Below are positions 1 to 9,761 of a DNA stretch of 64,000 nucleotides, one piece after another. Under the pieces are notes generated by a model, which did no database searches, was not told the origin of the DNA, and saw only the letters and a program-made list of their open reading frames with translations. The translations under genes were made by a program, and so were the position numbers. Each line of letters opens with the position of its first letter. Position 1 is the first letter of the stretch. Origin of the DNA: Lithodes maja (lineage: Eukaryota; Arthropoda; Malacostraca; Decapoda; Lithodidae); assembly GCA_037953745.1 (NCBI GenBank), contig JBAKBP010000686.1, forward strand, positions 62,001 through 126,000, read 5' to 3'.

Positions 1-167
1 ATGGGACGTCACAACGTCGTCCACTTATTCCAGGTACCTATTTACAGCTAGGTGAACTGAGGCTAACACATGAAAGGAGACAAGCCCAATTTGTCTCCGC
101 CCGGCCGGGGGATTGAACCCCCGACCCCTCGTGTGTGAGACGAGAGCGCTACCTACTAGGCTACGGG

Positions 168-170
<3 letters not shown>
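1..170 (-). repeat. tRNA-derived SINE (copy 1, 3' end cut by the window start)
   Basis: Read on the minus strand, a tRNA-like head (170 to about 93) has an A-box-like TAGCCTAGTAGG, an anticodon stem-loop CTCGT/ACGAG and a B box GGTTCAATCCC. A tail with GTAAATAGGTACCTGGAAT follows. The tail is shared with the copy at 5250-5505, which marks a dispersed SINE family rather than a functional tRNA gene. Confidence 0.8.
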
Positions 171-225
<55 letters not shown>

Positions 226-274
226 GGTGTTTGTGTGTGTGGCTGAGGTGCCGGTGTGTGTGTGTGTGTAATTA
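171..274. repeat. (GT)n microsatellite
   Basis: An almost pure GT run covers about 171-222, with a second short GT run to 268. It abuts the head of the SINE. Confidence 0.95.
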
Positions 275-1340
275 AGCTATTAGAGCAGAAGCAGGGGTAA
301 TGTACAAACACTGTTATAATGATTAATTTGATAGAAGATAACAATAGTGTTGACAGTAATTAATTAGAGTGAAGCATCACAAGAGAAGGGCTCCTGCAAT
401 ATCTCTAAGAAGGAGAACCAAGGCTTCTGTAATACAATCAAAGACAATTTTGTTGATAATATAAAAGTTTGGCTGTTATCCATAGTGAAACTCACTGCAT
501 TATATTAAACAAATGTGTTTGTAAATCAGTGGTATACTATATTGCGTAACAGCGTAGCAAGCCCAGTTAAAGCTATACGCTATAGCTATGGTGTGAAACA
601 GTAAATGTCCTGTGTTTAGACTTGAACAAATTCACTAACCAGCCAACGACCTGTTGTGAATTGATGCCACATGATAATACAACATGCAATTTTTCCTTGA
701 CGGCTTGTTTACCTTACCTTTGTTGTTTGTTTGTTGAAGTAATAGGAAGGGTTACATATATCTCCATGTTAGGCTCTTACGCTACATCTACACTGTTTTA
801 GGTATTTGGTTATACAGAGCACCATGTATAATAAGTCTTAATAATACTGTTTTGCTTACCCATAATATATTATGTTGATAATCAAAATAGTAATGATGCA
901 TCTATGATGATAATACTGTTAGTAGTGATGACATACCTGAAAAGTAACACGAGTAGGGAGAGTTTGAAGGTACAGAAGGGGAAGACATATAATAAATACT
1001 ATGCTAGGTCAATGGAGAATGAAGAAGACTAATTAAGAACAATTCTCCCTTGACCTCCTTTCTTGCCTCCATCCCGTCCTCTCCTCCAAGCAACCTTCTG
1101 CTCTGGATCATCAAAGAGGAACAACAAAACCTATAAGCTAATATTCTTCGTCCCCGATGATGGGTGGGGGGGGGGGGGGGTGCGTATGGAAGCGAAGGGT
1201 CATGTGAGGCGTAGGAGGGAAGGGGGGAATTAGGTTGTCAGGTAAGATGTATATAACGGGAGGGAAGTTGTGGGGAAGGGGGTCTGGTCAGGTGTGAGAG
1301 GGGAGGGTGTCAATGTGTTAAAGGGAGGCAGCCCGTTTTT
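275..1340. other. no gene seen
   Basis: AT-rich non-coding sequence with a poly-G tract near 1165-1180. No long open frame or recognisable repeat end was found. Confidence 0.5.
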
Positions 1341-1530
1341 TTTTGGACCCCCTTCTCCCTAAAGCTTAGCCCCACTAGTTTTGAGATTATAAGACGTTCG
1401 GCCCATTAGTTTGGCGATTTTAACACCTTTTGCCCTATTTCGTTGTCAATTTTAAGACCTTTCGTGCCATTTAGGTGTCGATTATTTCCTGGCGAGCGAT
1501 AGCGAGCCTGTAATTTTAAGAGGAACCGGC
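1341..1530 (-). repeat. dispersed repeat A, unoccupied copy
   Basis: This is the reverse complement of sequence around 10570-10609 joined to 11095-11210 (shared strings such as ATGGCACGAAAGGTCTTAA and GGGCAAAAGGTGTTAAAATC). Here the two halves are contiguous, so this copy represents the state before a MITE inserted in the other copy. Confidence 0.85.
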
Positions 1531-2469
1531 CTTCGGCCGGGAAATTATTCTACCGAAATATTTACACATTTATCTTGAAGGGGGGTCTTGGGTGTGTTTT
1601 TCTAAGCTTGATGAAGGTCTAGGGAGGAAACTAAAAAAATATATGAATACATTAATTAATTGACCAAACAAACGGTCTGCCTCCCCCTAATGAGGAGGGG
1701 GTCAAGTAAGGGCCATCATAGGGCTATCAGGCTGATTACAAAATGGCTTCACTATCTATTAACCCCATTATTAATATAACGTCTATTTATGTCCATATTA
1801 TTCACAACTTTAAAAATAATGACAAGACAGCTTCTGTATAATTCTTAAACATGAAAGAAACAGTCATAACTGAAAGTATACCTATTTAAAAAATGCAATT
1901 ACTGTAAATACAAAGAGTGTATACTCTTAACACCGCTACACCACCACCATATCCCCTCCAAAACACCACTACACCACCACCATAACATCACCACACCCCC
2001 ACTACAACACCAATCGACTTAATTCACCACAGTACCCACCAAGCACCACATTAGTCCAACGACACCATCACAACCTCATTAACATGCAAAGGGACTCTGG
2101 CTTCATTATGTAATAAGAATGATAGTGTCAAAGTTTTACAGTGCGATTGTGTTGGTCTGTGGTGTTATCTGGAGTTATGGTAAGGTTGTGTGCTATATTC
2201 CGATGTTGTTTGTACTCATATGTTTTTGTTGGGATGTTTGTTTTGTGACTAGATAAGTATATTGTGTTGTGATGAAGTTTTTTTTGTTTTTCTTTATGTA
2301 TTAGGATTTCTTGTTTGGGTGTGTTTGTGTCATGAAATGTTTTGGTAGACAATATGCTTGAATTCAGGTGAAATAGCAAAATTATGAGTATAGTGTCATA
2401 TCTTCAAAAAACTATAGTTAGTACAGTATTTATGTCGTTGCTTTAGTCGTCATATATTATAAAACACTG
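1531..2469. other. no gene seen
   Basis: AT-rich sequence with a CACCAC-type low-complexity stretch near 1930-2040. Nothing supports a gene. Confidence 0.45.
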
Positions 2470-2625
2470 TCTGAGCACTAAATACAACACTGAAGACAAC
2501 ATAAGTAACATACACCTTAGACACCTGGGACCACAAGGCATTCTAGCATTCATACAACACATTACCAAACATCTGGAAGCATGGTATCATCATGACAATT
2601 TTTCACATCTTCACTAAACGGGATT
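2470..2625 (+). pseudogene. degenerate fragment of the LINE at 20899-23094
   Basis: Strings such as CACCTGGGACCACAAGGCAT and GAAGCATGGTATCATCAT match the RT-coding region near 21305-21440 of the larger element, with substitutions and deletions. Confidence 0.8.
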
Positions 2626-3686
2626 AAATTGAGCGGAAAATGGGACGGCATCAAAGTGAAAAGGGAAACACAAATAGATTGCAGAGAGCAGTCATGTGCA
2701 TTTTTCTGATTTATAACCAAAACAAAGTCTTTCTATATTAATCAACCTAAAAACAGGAAAGAAACCCTTGCTCACATGAATAGGTTTGTTCATTACCATT
2801 AATATCATAAACCTATATTTTCTTCTGGATCTGGGTAATTCCGGATAGCCTCTTGATCTGAATCACTTCTTCCTTCGCCATATACTGTCTGTCCACTAAG
2901 TTTCGTGAAATCATGTCATAACTTTGTGAAATATGCCCACCAAAGTTCTTGAAAATCTCTGGATCGACTCCAAAATGTAATCACTTCTTTCATGGCCCAT
3001 ATACTATCTGGTCACCAAATGTAGCTAAAATTGGTTCATAACTGTTTGAGATATATGGTTTACAATCAAACAAACAGACAAACGAGGCGAAAACATAACC
3101 TCTATCCAATTTCGTTTACTGAGGAAATTATTTATATGAATGTAGGATAAAAAAAATATATATATTAGTGACTGTCTTCATCAGACACCTGCAGTAAATA
3201 TATAAACTTAGGGTAAGATCAGATGGCACCTCTGTGAATCCTTCTTTTTAACTGAACCCAAACATATTGACCCTGGGAAGGTTATCATCGATTTAAGATT
3301 TTATGTGCTGGTTATCTGCAATTTCGATAAAATGCATGCTGTCTCTACTGATGATTTAATTATAATTACCTTGAAATACGATCATAAATTACATAAAGCA
3401 CTCGTATGTGTATTGCTCGATCATCATCTCTCTCATACATACATACATACACACATTCATAGGGCTGATGCTTTGTTTCCAGAGGAAGCTCCCCAAGAGG
3501 GATTGCCATGGCAGAATCCATGAGAGAGAGAGATAGATATAGATAGATATATAAGAGGGAGGGGGAGGGGGGGGGGGGGCAGACGGCTAGCATTATGCGT
3601 GTATGTACTGAAGGATAATCTAGTGCGACACAGTAAAGGATTAAATTGATTCAGCCTTCCACAATAGACGACACGTAATAGGAAAC

Positions 3687-3690
<4 letters not shown>
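2626..3690. other. no gene; probable old repeat
   Basis: AT-rich. The stretch around 2880-3130 (GGTTCATAACTG..., CAAACAAACAGACAAACGAGG) has the look of an old interspersed repeat with no coding potential. I cannot define its ends. Confidence 0.35.

Positions 3691-3740
<50 letters not shown>
3691..3740. repeat. (GA)n microsatellite
   Basis: A pure GA dinucleotide run. Confidence 0.95.
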
Positions 3741-3744
<4 letters not shown>

Positions 3745-5249
3745 TGAGCGTGGTTAGGACTACAAGGTAACATGGTGGAGGAGGATCTAATGAGCCACTG
3801 ATTTGGTTTAATTGGGAGGAGACGCCCCGAAAAGCCGCAGGCGGGAACAGACGGCTGGAGGGAACCGAAAGACAAGACAAGAAGTCCGTCACCCTCCGTC
3901 GCAAGGGAAAAACCGTGGCGACAGAGGCCTGATCCGGGGGAGAGAAGAACGGGGTAGCAATAGAACAAAGTTCAAGAATGGGCGCGCCCATCCAGGACCA
4001 GAACGCGCCGGCCAACCTGCCGACAGACACAAGAGGAGGCAAAAGCAGGGACGACCCCAGTCCAACGTCAAGGCGAGTAACCGAAGGGAGGGACCGAAGG
4101 AGAGCCGTCGACGGAACGGTGTGAAGGCGAAGGCCACAGCAAACCAGGCCTCCAAGGGGAGAGGGCGACCGAGCATGACGGCGAAGCCAGGCGTACCGGC
4201 GCCGCACAAACCCGTCCCATAGGAGGACAGACCCGTCAACACAGCCAGGGACTGAACAGCCGGAAGGAGGTCAGTGCGGCTGAAGTCAGACCAGAGCGGA
4301 GGCCTGCAGAAGGGAGCGGGACCGTAGCAGGGGTAGGAAAGGCGAGGTGCTGAGGGTGAGGCACCGCCAAGAAGCGCGAGAAGAGGGAGGCGGCCAACGA
4401 CGCCAAGCACCCGTCGAAGCGTGACACAACCCAGTCCCGCAAAGCCAACAATCGAACCGAGAGAGGCGACCCCCCCCACCCCACCCCCACCCAGAAGGGT
4501 CGGTCCGCAGGGACAAGCGTGAGCGGGAGCGAGACCCACGACACGAACCAGCAGCGTCGCGGCCCAAGGAAGGCGAGCGACGACGGCCGCGTCGCCGTAG
4601 AGGGACCCGTCCCCGAACACGAACGGCCGAGGGGAAAACAGCACCATCCCCCTCTTCCAGCGACACGACAGCTCCCGAGAAAAGGGGGACCCCGAAGCCT
4701 CACCGAGGCAAGAGGAGGGGTACCCCCCAGGCGAGACGGGAAGTGAAGGGCAGGAAGAGAAGAAGGAGGAGGAGCAGGACGACGGGAGGGGGAAGGCTGG
4801 CCGGGTGAAAGGAGGCCAGAAGGAGCCGCAGGGGGAAACAGAGCAAGGACCCCCGGGGCTGAGAGAACAGGGCGGCCCGACACCGAGGCGGAGGAGGGAG
4901 GGACCCCCACCGCGGGACGAGACCGTGAAGGAAGAAGAGGCACTGAAGCAGGTGAAGGAGGAGAAGCAACGACACCCAGGCGGACCCTCCTGGACAGTGT
5001 AGGAGGGAGCAGAGGGCCAGCGACAGCACGAACAACCGCGCGCGGAGAGGACAACGGAAGAGGAAGTCGTCTGGGCTAGGAAAGCGGGCGGAAGGGAGGA
5101 GAGCCCCTATCCGTAGAGGCCAGGGGAGGGCGCATAGGAGCAGAGCCGCTAACCCCGGCCTCAGGGCGAGAACCAAGACGAGGGCGACGGGCGACGTCAA
5201 GGCGAACAGGAGGACGACGAGGGGCAGGAGCGAGGCGAGCGAGAGCGTG

Positions 5250-5505
5250 GAGGCTTAGGTTGACCAGTAGCGTAGGGGAACCATATGATACCCAGCCCGC
5301 CTTGTACCATGTGTGCCAACCCCAGATGGGACGGCACAACGTCGTCCACGAATTCCAGGTACCTATTTACAGCTAGGTGAACTGAGGCTAACACATGAAA
5401 GGAGACAAGCCCAATTCGGCACCGCCCGGTCTGGGAGGGAACCCCCGACCCCTCGCGTGTGAGACGAGAGCGCCACCTACGAGGCTACGGGCTGGGGTGA
5501 ACGGC
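5250..5505 (-). repeat. tRNA-derived SINE (copy 2)
   Basis: It carries the same tRNA-like head and GTAAATAGGTACCTGGAAT tail as the copy at 1-170, continuing into TGGCACACATGGTACAAGG. It is embedded in the GC-rich block. Confidence 0.8.
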
Positions 5506-6136
5506 CGGCAGTCGGGTCAGGGATACCCAGGGTGACGCGGAACCGGGCGGCAACAAAAGCCGGGGAACGGCGGCCCACAGGCCCAATGTGGCGGGAGACC
5601 ATCGGCCACACCGACGGAAGGGAAGCAGAGGCCACAGCCACCGCCGAGGAACCAGGGCCATGGAGCAGCACAACCACCAGGGCCAGACACGGGCCACACA
5701 GAGCAGGGAGGTAGGCCGTAGAGGACACAAAGAGCGAGTGGCGCAAGCAGGACATGTGGCTCACCAAGCACGGGGAGCGACAACCAAGGCGAAAGCAAAG
5801 CAGCCGACCAGCACGAGAAGAACACACACCAGAATCAGCACGTCGAAGGTGTAAGTGTAGAGAATGTCCAAGAAGAACCAGGGAAGGAGCATGGGGAAAC
5901 AGGAACACACATGCAAACAGGCATCTGTACTCACCCTAAACCGGGAGCACAGAGGTAGGTGAGGAGGGCGGCCGAGGCGGAAGAGCACCAGCAGAACCTG
6001 CAAAGATGGAGAAAGTGTTAACCACCACTCAACATCTTATATGCAGGGCCTATAACACCAGGAAAGTGCATACACCAATATAGTATCAGGCAACAATATG
6101 ACACAAAAAAGGGTCAACAGTGAAAGCCAACTATAA

Positions 6137-6279
6137 CCGCAAATTTGCGGGCCAATGGAGGTAGATCCGTACCGACACAAACCCCCCACATCGTCACGCG
6201 ACCCCCCAGCGATCTCCGCAAATTTGCGGGGAGCCGAAACGACCTAGAGGGCCGAATCGAGCACTCCGCAAATTTGCGG
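6137..6279. repeat. three copies of the palindrome CCGCAAATTTGCGG
   Basis: Perfect 14-bp palindromes at 6137-6150, 6216-6229 and 6266-6279, with unrelated sequence between them. Confidence 0.9.
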
Positions 6280-7112
6280 GACCTGCCAAGAGGGCCCGGT
6301 GCCGAACAAGCGAGAGGGGCGTCTAGGAAAACCAAAAAAGGCCGGCAAACAAGCGTCAACTCCTTATGAACTCCAAGCAACGATGACCGTGACCATCTAG
6401 CGGAGCAGTGTCTTCCTTGATAATATCCTGACTCGACCGGTCAAGGGAGAGGCAAGGAAGGCACACCAGGGGAGAGGAGGCACATCCCCTGGGAACCACC
6501 CAACCCACAGAGATAGAGCAAAGCCCATGAGGAGAAGTGGCAGGTTGGGTGGTTTGGCACAACAGGGGCCCCGTGGGGTACCCCAGGATTGGGCAAAAGT
6601 AATGAAAGGATGGAGGTGAAAACAGGAAGGGAACACAAAAAACCAGTAATGAAACTGGTGAGAAAAAGGGTGGCCTAGCCGCGAGTAGAGAATGTGTCAG
6701 GGGCGAAAAACCCTGTGGAGTGAGGGAGAGGCCCCCGTGGGGTACCTCTGGGTATCACGAACCACTAAGCGCCCAGGCCCTTGAGACACAGTGAAGGCTC
6801 GAAAGGGGGGACTCGGGAATAACGCTAGTTATGCGGCTGACACAAACCTACAAACAGCACCGCCACCACGAAATCTCAGATTGTGAACCAACTGTACACC
6901 TAAGCTATGAAAAAAATGAGAACTCATAAGGGCATAGCAATTCCTGAATGATAAACAAGCTAGGCTAATTGAAGCTAAAAGCTAAACTATGCCCAGACTA
7001 ACAGGAAAAAAGAATATGAAAAGAGAAAGAATGAAAACATATAGACGGGGAACGCCAAGCGCCCCCGTACCTTCGGTAGCTATTTCCACACGCGTCTCCA
7101 TTAAACACACTA

Positions 7113-7312
7113 NNNNNNNNNNNNNNNNNNNNNNNNNNNNNNNNNNNNNNNNNNNNNNNNNNNNNNNNNNNNNNNNNNNNNNNNNNNNNNNNNNNNNNNN
7201 NNNNNNNNNNNNNNNNNNNNNNNNNNNNNNNNNNNNNNNNNNNNNNNNNNNNNNNNNNNNNNNNNNNNNNNNNNNNNNNNNNNNNNNNNNNNNNNNNNNN
7301 NNNNNNNNNNNN
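7113..7312. other. assembly gap (200 N)
   Basis: A run of exactly 200 N, a common fixed-size scaffold gap. It abuts a near-identical LINE copy. Confidence 0.99.
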
Positions 7313-7772
7313 GTACGTCAAACCTCCCATTCAATCCTGGTGCCCTTTTTACCAAAAAGATATAAACAAGCTAGAACGAGTTCAACGTAGAGTTACCAAA
7401 ATGATACCTAGCCTAAAGAACAAACCATACGAAGAGCGTCTTAGAGAATTAAATCTATTTCCTTTAACCCAGCGCAGATTAAGAGGTGACTTAATTCAAG
7501 TGTTCAAAATCATCAAAGGCATCGACAATATGAACTGTAGTAAGTACTTCACTATCGACCAATCTAATTACACGCGGGGAAACGGTTGCAAAATTATTGG
7601 TAAATCTTTTAACTCACACGAATCTAAGAATTTCTTCTTCAATCGAGTTGTCAACTTGTGGAATGGGCTTCCCCGAGACGTTATAGACTGCAGAACCGTT
7701 GATTCATTTAAACTCCGCTTAGACAAATATCTCGCATCAAACCCGCGACTGACTGCGTTTGTAAATGAATAA
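7313..7772 (+). pseudogene. LINE RT C-terminal fragment (family B, copy 1)
   Basis: The peptide from MIPSLKNKPYEERLRELN to NPRLTAFVNE is almost identical to the C-terminus of the element at 27881-29362, with a handful of base differences in ~450 bp. The family is a CR1/Jockey-type non-LTR retrotransposon. The 5' side is lost in the gap. Its 3' UTR resumes at about 8951-9147 after an inserted LINE. Confidence 0.9.
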
Positions 7773-7793
7773 CTTTATTTTATCCCCCCCTCA

Positions 7794-8950
7794 GTTAATA
7801 ATAATAATAATAATAAGCATGTTACTTATTTCTCATAAGCGCCAATTTTTCCGAAGAATTCACTAGCGCTCGAAAAGAGAAAGAAAAAAGAACAAAAATC
7901 AATGCATCAAAAGAAGGCTTATATACAACACACATTTAACAATCACTAGCAGTGGCAAAATAGCCTAAACTCTATAGCCATCTGTCATGACACCTCTCTC
8001 AAGATCATAGCTTCTCTCAAAGAGAAAAGTCTTAAGTTGTCTCTTGAAGCATTCAACAGAACTCAGTTGTCTCATGGACAGCGGCAACCTGTTATACAAC
8101 CTCGGAGCCATGTAGGAGAATGACCTCTCAAAGAAAGAAGACTGCTGGAAAGCCCTTGGTTCATCAAGACGAAAAGGGTCATTGTCATGACGCACAACTA
8201 CACCATGGTGTGCCGGTGGACGCCTGAGCAGCTCCGCAAGGTACCTAGACTCACCAAATTTGAGAACCTTAAAAGTCACCAAACACAACTTAAATTCTAT
8301 TCTTGCTCTTACTGGCAGCCAGTGCAGTTCTATGTGAAGAGATGTAGTAGGAGTTCTAGGTGGAACACCAAAAATTAGTCTTGCGGCCCTGTTAAGAACA
8401 GACTGAACTTTCTTCAAAATATAATTTGGAAGACCCACCAACAGGGCATTGCAATAATCAACACGAGAGAAGACCAATGAGTGAACCAACGTCAGGAGGC
8501 AACGTCTGGTTATAAACGGCTTCACCAAATAGAGATTTCTGATGTGCAAGTAACAACTTTTAACTATCTGGTTTACATGCTCTTTGAAATCTAATCGGGA
8601 GTTCACATATACACCCAGATTTCGAACAGAGTTGGCCGGTCGCAGCTGAGATCCACCCACATTGATGGAGAGGGCACCTACTATATCATCAGCTCTTCTA
8701 TTTCCTCGGATGATGAGAATATCAGTTTTTACCATCATTTAGTTAAGTTTTCTCGCTCTCATCCACTTCTTGATATCAGACATCAACAATTCCATCTTAC
8801 TCCGTATATCAACTATATTTGTGATTCTCACATAAATCTGGGTGTCATCTGCATAAAAGTGAAAGGTGACATTATGTGCACAAAGCAGAAGAGACAAACT
8901 GCTAATATAAATTATAAATAGGATAGGACCTAAAACTGATCCCTGCGGAA
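7794..8950 (-). mobile_element. 5'-truncated CR1/L2-like LINE (family D) inserted in the 3' UTR of family B
   Basis: On the minus strand it ends in a (TTA)n tail (+ strand 7796-7816) and encodes the last third of an RT at 8738-7965: NLGVYVNSRLDFKEHVNQIV, SVLNRAARLIFGVPP, LPVRARIEFKLCLVTFKVL. Compared with 29382-29400, the flanks CTCAGTTA and CTAACCCATCTG are contiguous when the insertion is absent. It is more than 95% like the copy at 38680-39530 by eye. Confidence 0.88.
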
Positions 8951-9147
8951 CTAACCCATCTGTCCCCTACTAACTTCCTAATCCTGCCACGGACATTAGT
9001 TCCAGGGCAGTAGTTCCCTTTCCAATGTTCCCTTACCCACTCTAAACCACTGTTTGGACACTTGATCCTCAGTGTTTTGGAGGACAAGCAACCTAGAAGG
9101 GTCACTAGATCTGTTGTTGCTTGATTTCCTTTGTACTCCTTTGTACA
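8951..9147 (+). mobile_element. 3' UTR of LINE family B, continued after the nested insertion
   Basis: It matches 29386-29581 nearly base for base (CCCATCTGTCCCCTACTAAC to CTTTGTACTCCTTTGTAC). Confidence 0.85.
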
Positions 9148-9159
9148 CCTCTGGAGAGA

Positions 9160-9473
9160 GACTGTCGATCGATACTCTCTCTCTTGCACTCGCTTGCTAA
9201 CAGTGATGACAACGCCCTGCTACGAACTCGATAATGTTAGCACGAAAATAGATCACAGGAAAAGGGAATAACAGGGAAAATAGGTGATAACTGAAGGAGG
9301 GGAGGAAACTGGGGAAGGTGGAGGAGTGATATTTGGCATGGCCCAGGGGCAATTTTTTTTTTTTTTTTTTTTTTCGGTGTTTTAAATTGATTTTTTTTCC
9401 CCCTGACTCTTAAGAGTCTTCCCGCAGTCCGCCGGGGGAACTCTTAAGAGTCTTTCCGCAGTTCCCGGCTTAA
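9160..9473 (-). repeat. TTAA-ended MITE fragment (family 2)
   Basis: On the minus strand it starts at TTAA (9470-9473) with CCGGGAACTGCGG..., followed by AAGACTCTTAAGAGTTCCCC. It shares the inner part (GTTATCACCTATTTTCCC... and CATGGCCCAGG) with 13823-14130. The piggyBac element at 60390 starts with the same bases. Confidence 0.6.
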
Positions 9474-9642
9474 TTAGCTCAGATTTTTTTTTTGTAATCA
9501 ATGGGTTAGAAAACTGGACAAGAATTAAATTGACTGGTAATTTATATGGGCCAATGTTGATCAGTTCTGACTATATTGTGGGTGTCCTGTTTTACTCTTA
9601 TTTGTTTTGCAAGTTTAACATTTGAATTATATTTTATATCAG

Positions 9643-9761
9643 CGGTAACCTGAGCAGTGAAGGCCGGCAGCTGGAGGGAGAGGCCAGAGTGGCACTACTG
9701 AGGGGAGTTAATGAAGAGGACGCAGCGCTACGACACACACTACTCAACTTCTGGCTACAAG
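9643..9761 (+). CDS. PRKDC: PRKDC exon 1 of window (end of HEAT-repeat scaffold)
   Basis: The acceptor is TTTTATATCAG and the donor is CAAG|GTGAGG. The exon begins with one base that completes a codon and ends with one base (g). The peptide runs from GNLSSEGRQ to ALRHTLLNFWLQ, and LNFW matches the conserved motif just before the phosphorylation segment in vertebrate DNA-PKcs. A G-rich minisatellite begins about 10 bp after the donor. Confidence 0.85.

Larger units (their letters stand above)
3770..6990. other. GC-rich, strand-asymmetric block of unknown nature
   Basis: The base composition changes abruptly from AT-rich to GC-rich. The + strand is rich in GAGG/GGC runs, which opens long frames on both strands. 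The predicted peptides are low-complexity (Ser/Pro/Leu or Arg/Gly), have no family motif and shift frame often, so I do not call a gene. A SINE copy (5250-5505) and three copies of a 14-bp palindrome (6137-6279) lie inside. A decayed LINE ORF1 or a 5'-UTR-like transposon region is possible but not shown. Confidence 0.4.

Noticed and set aside
93..170. A tRNA-Val-like gene on the minus strand
   Set aside because: The same head and tail recur at 5250-5505, showing a SINE; the head also has mismatches expected of a derived copy.
3651..6003. Several 100-270-codon frames on the minus strand
   Set aside because: Low-complexity composition, overlapping frames, no motif, and no splice or start context; explained by GC-rich, stop-poor sequence.
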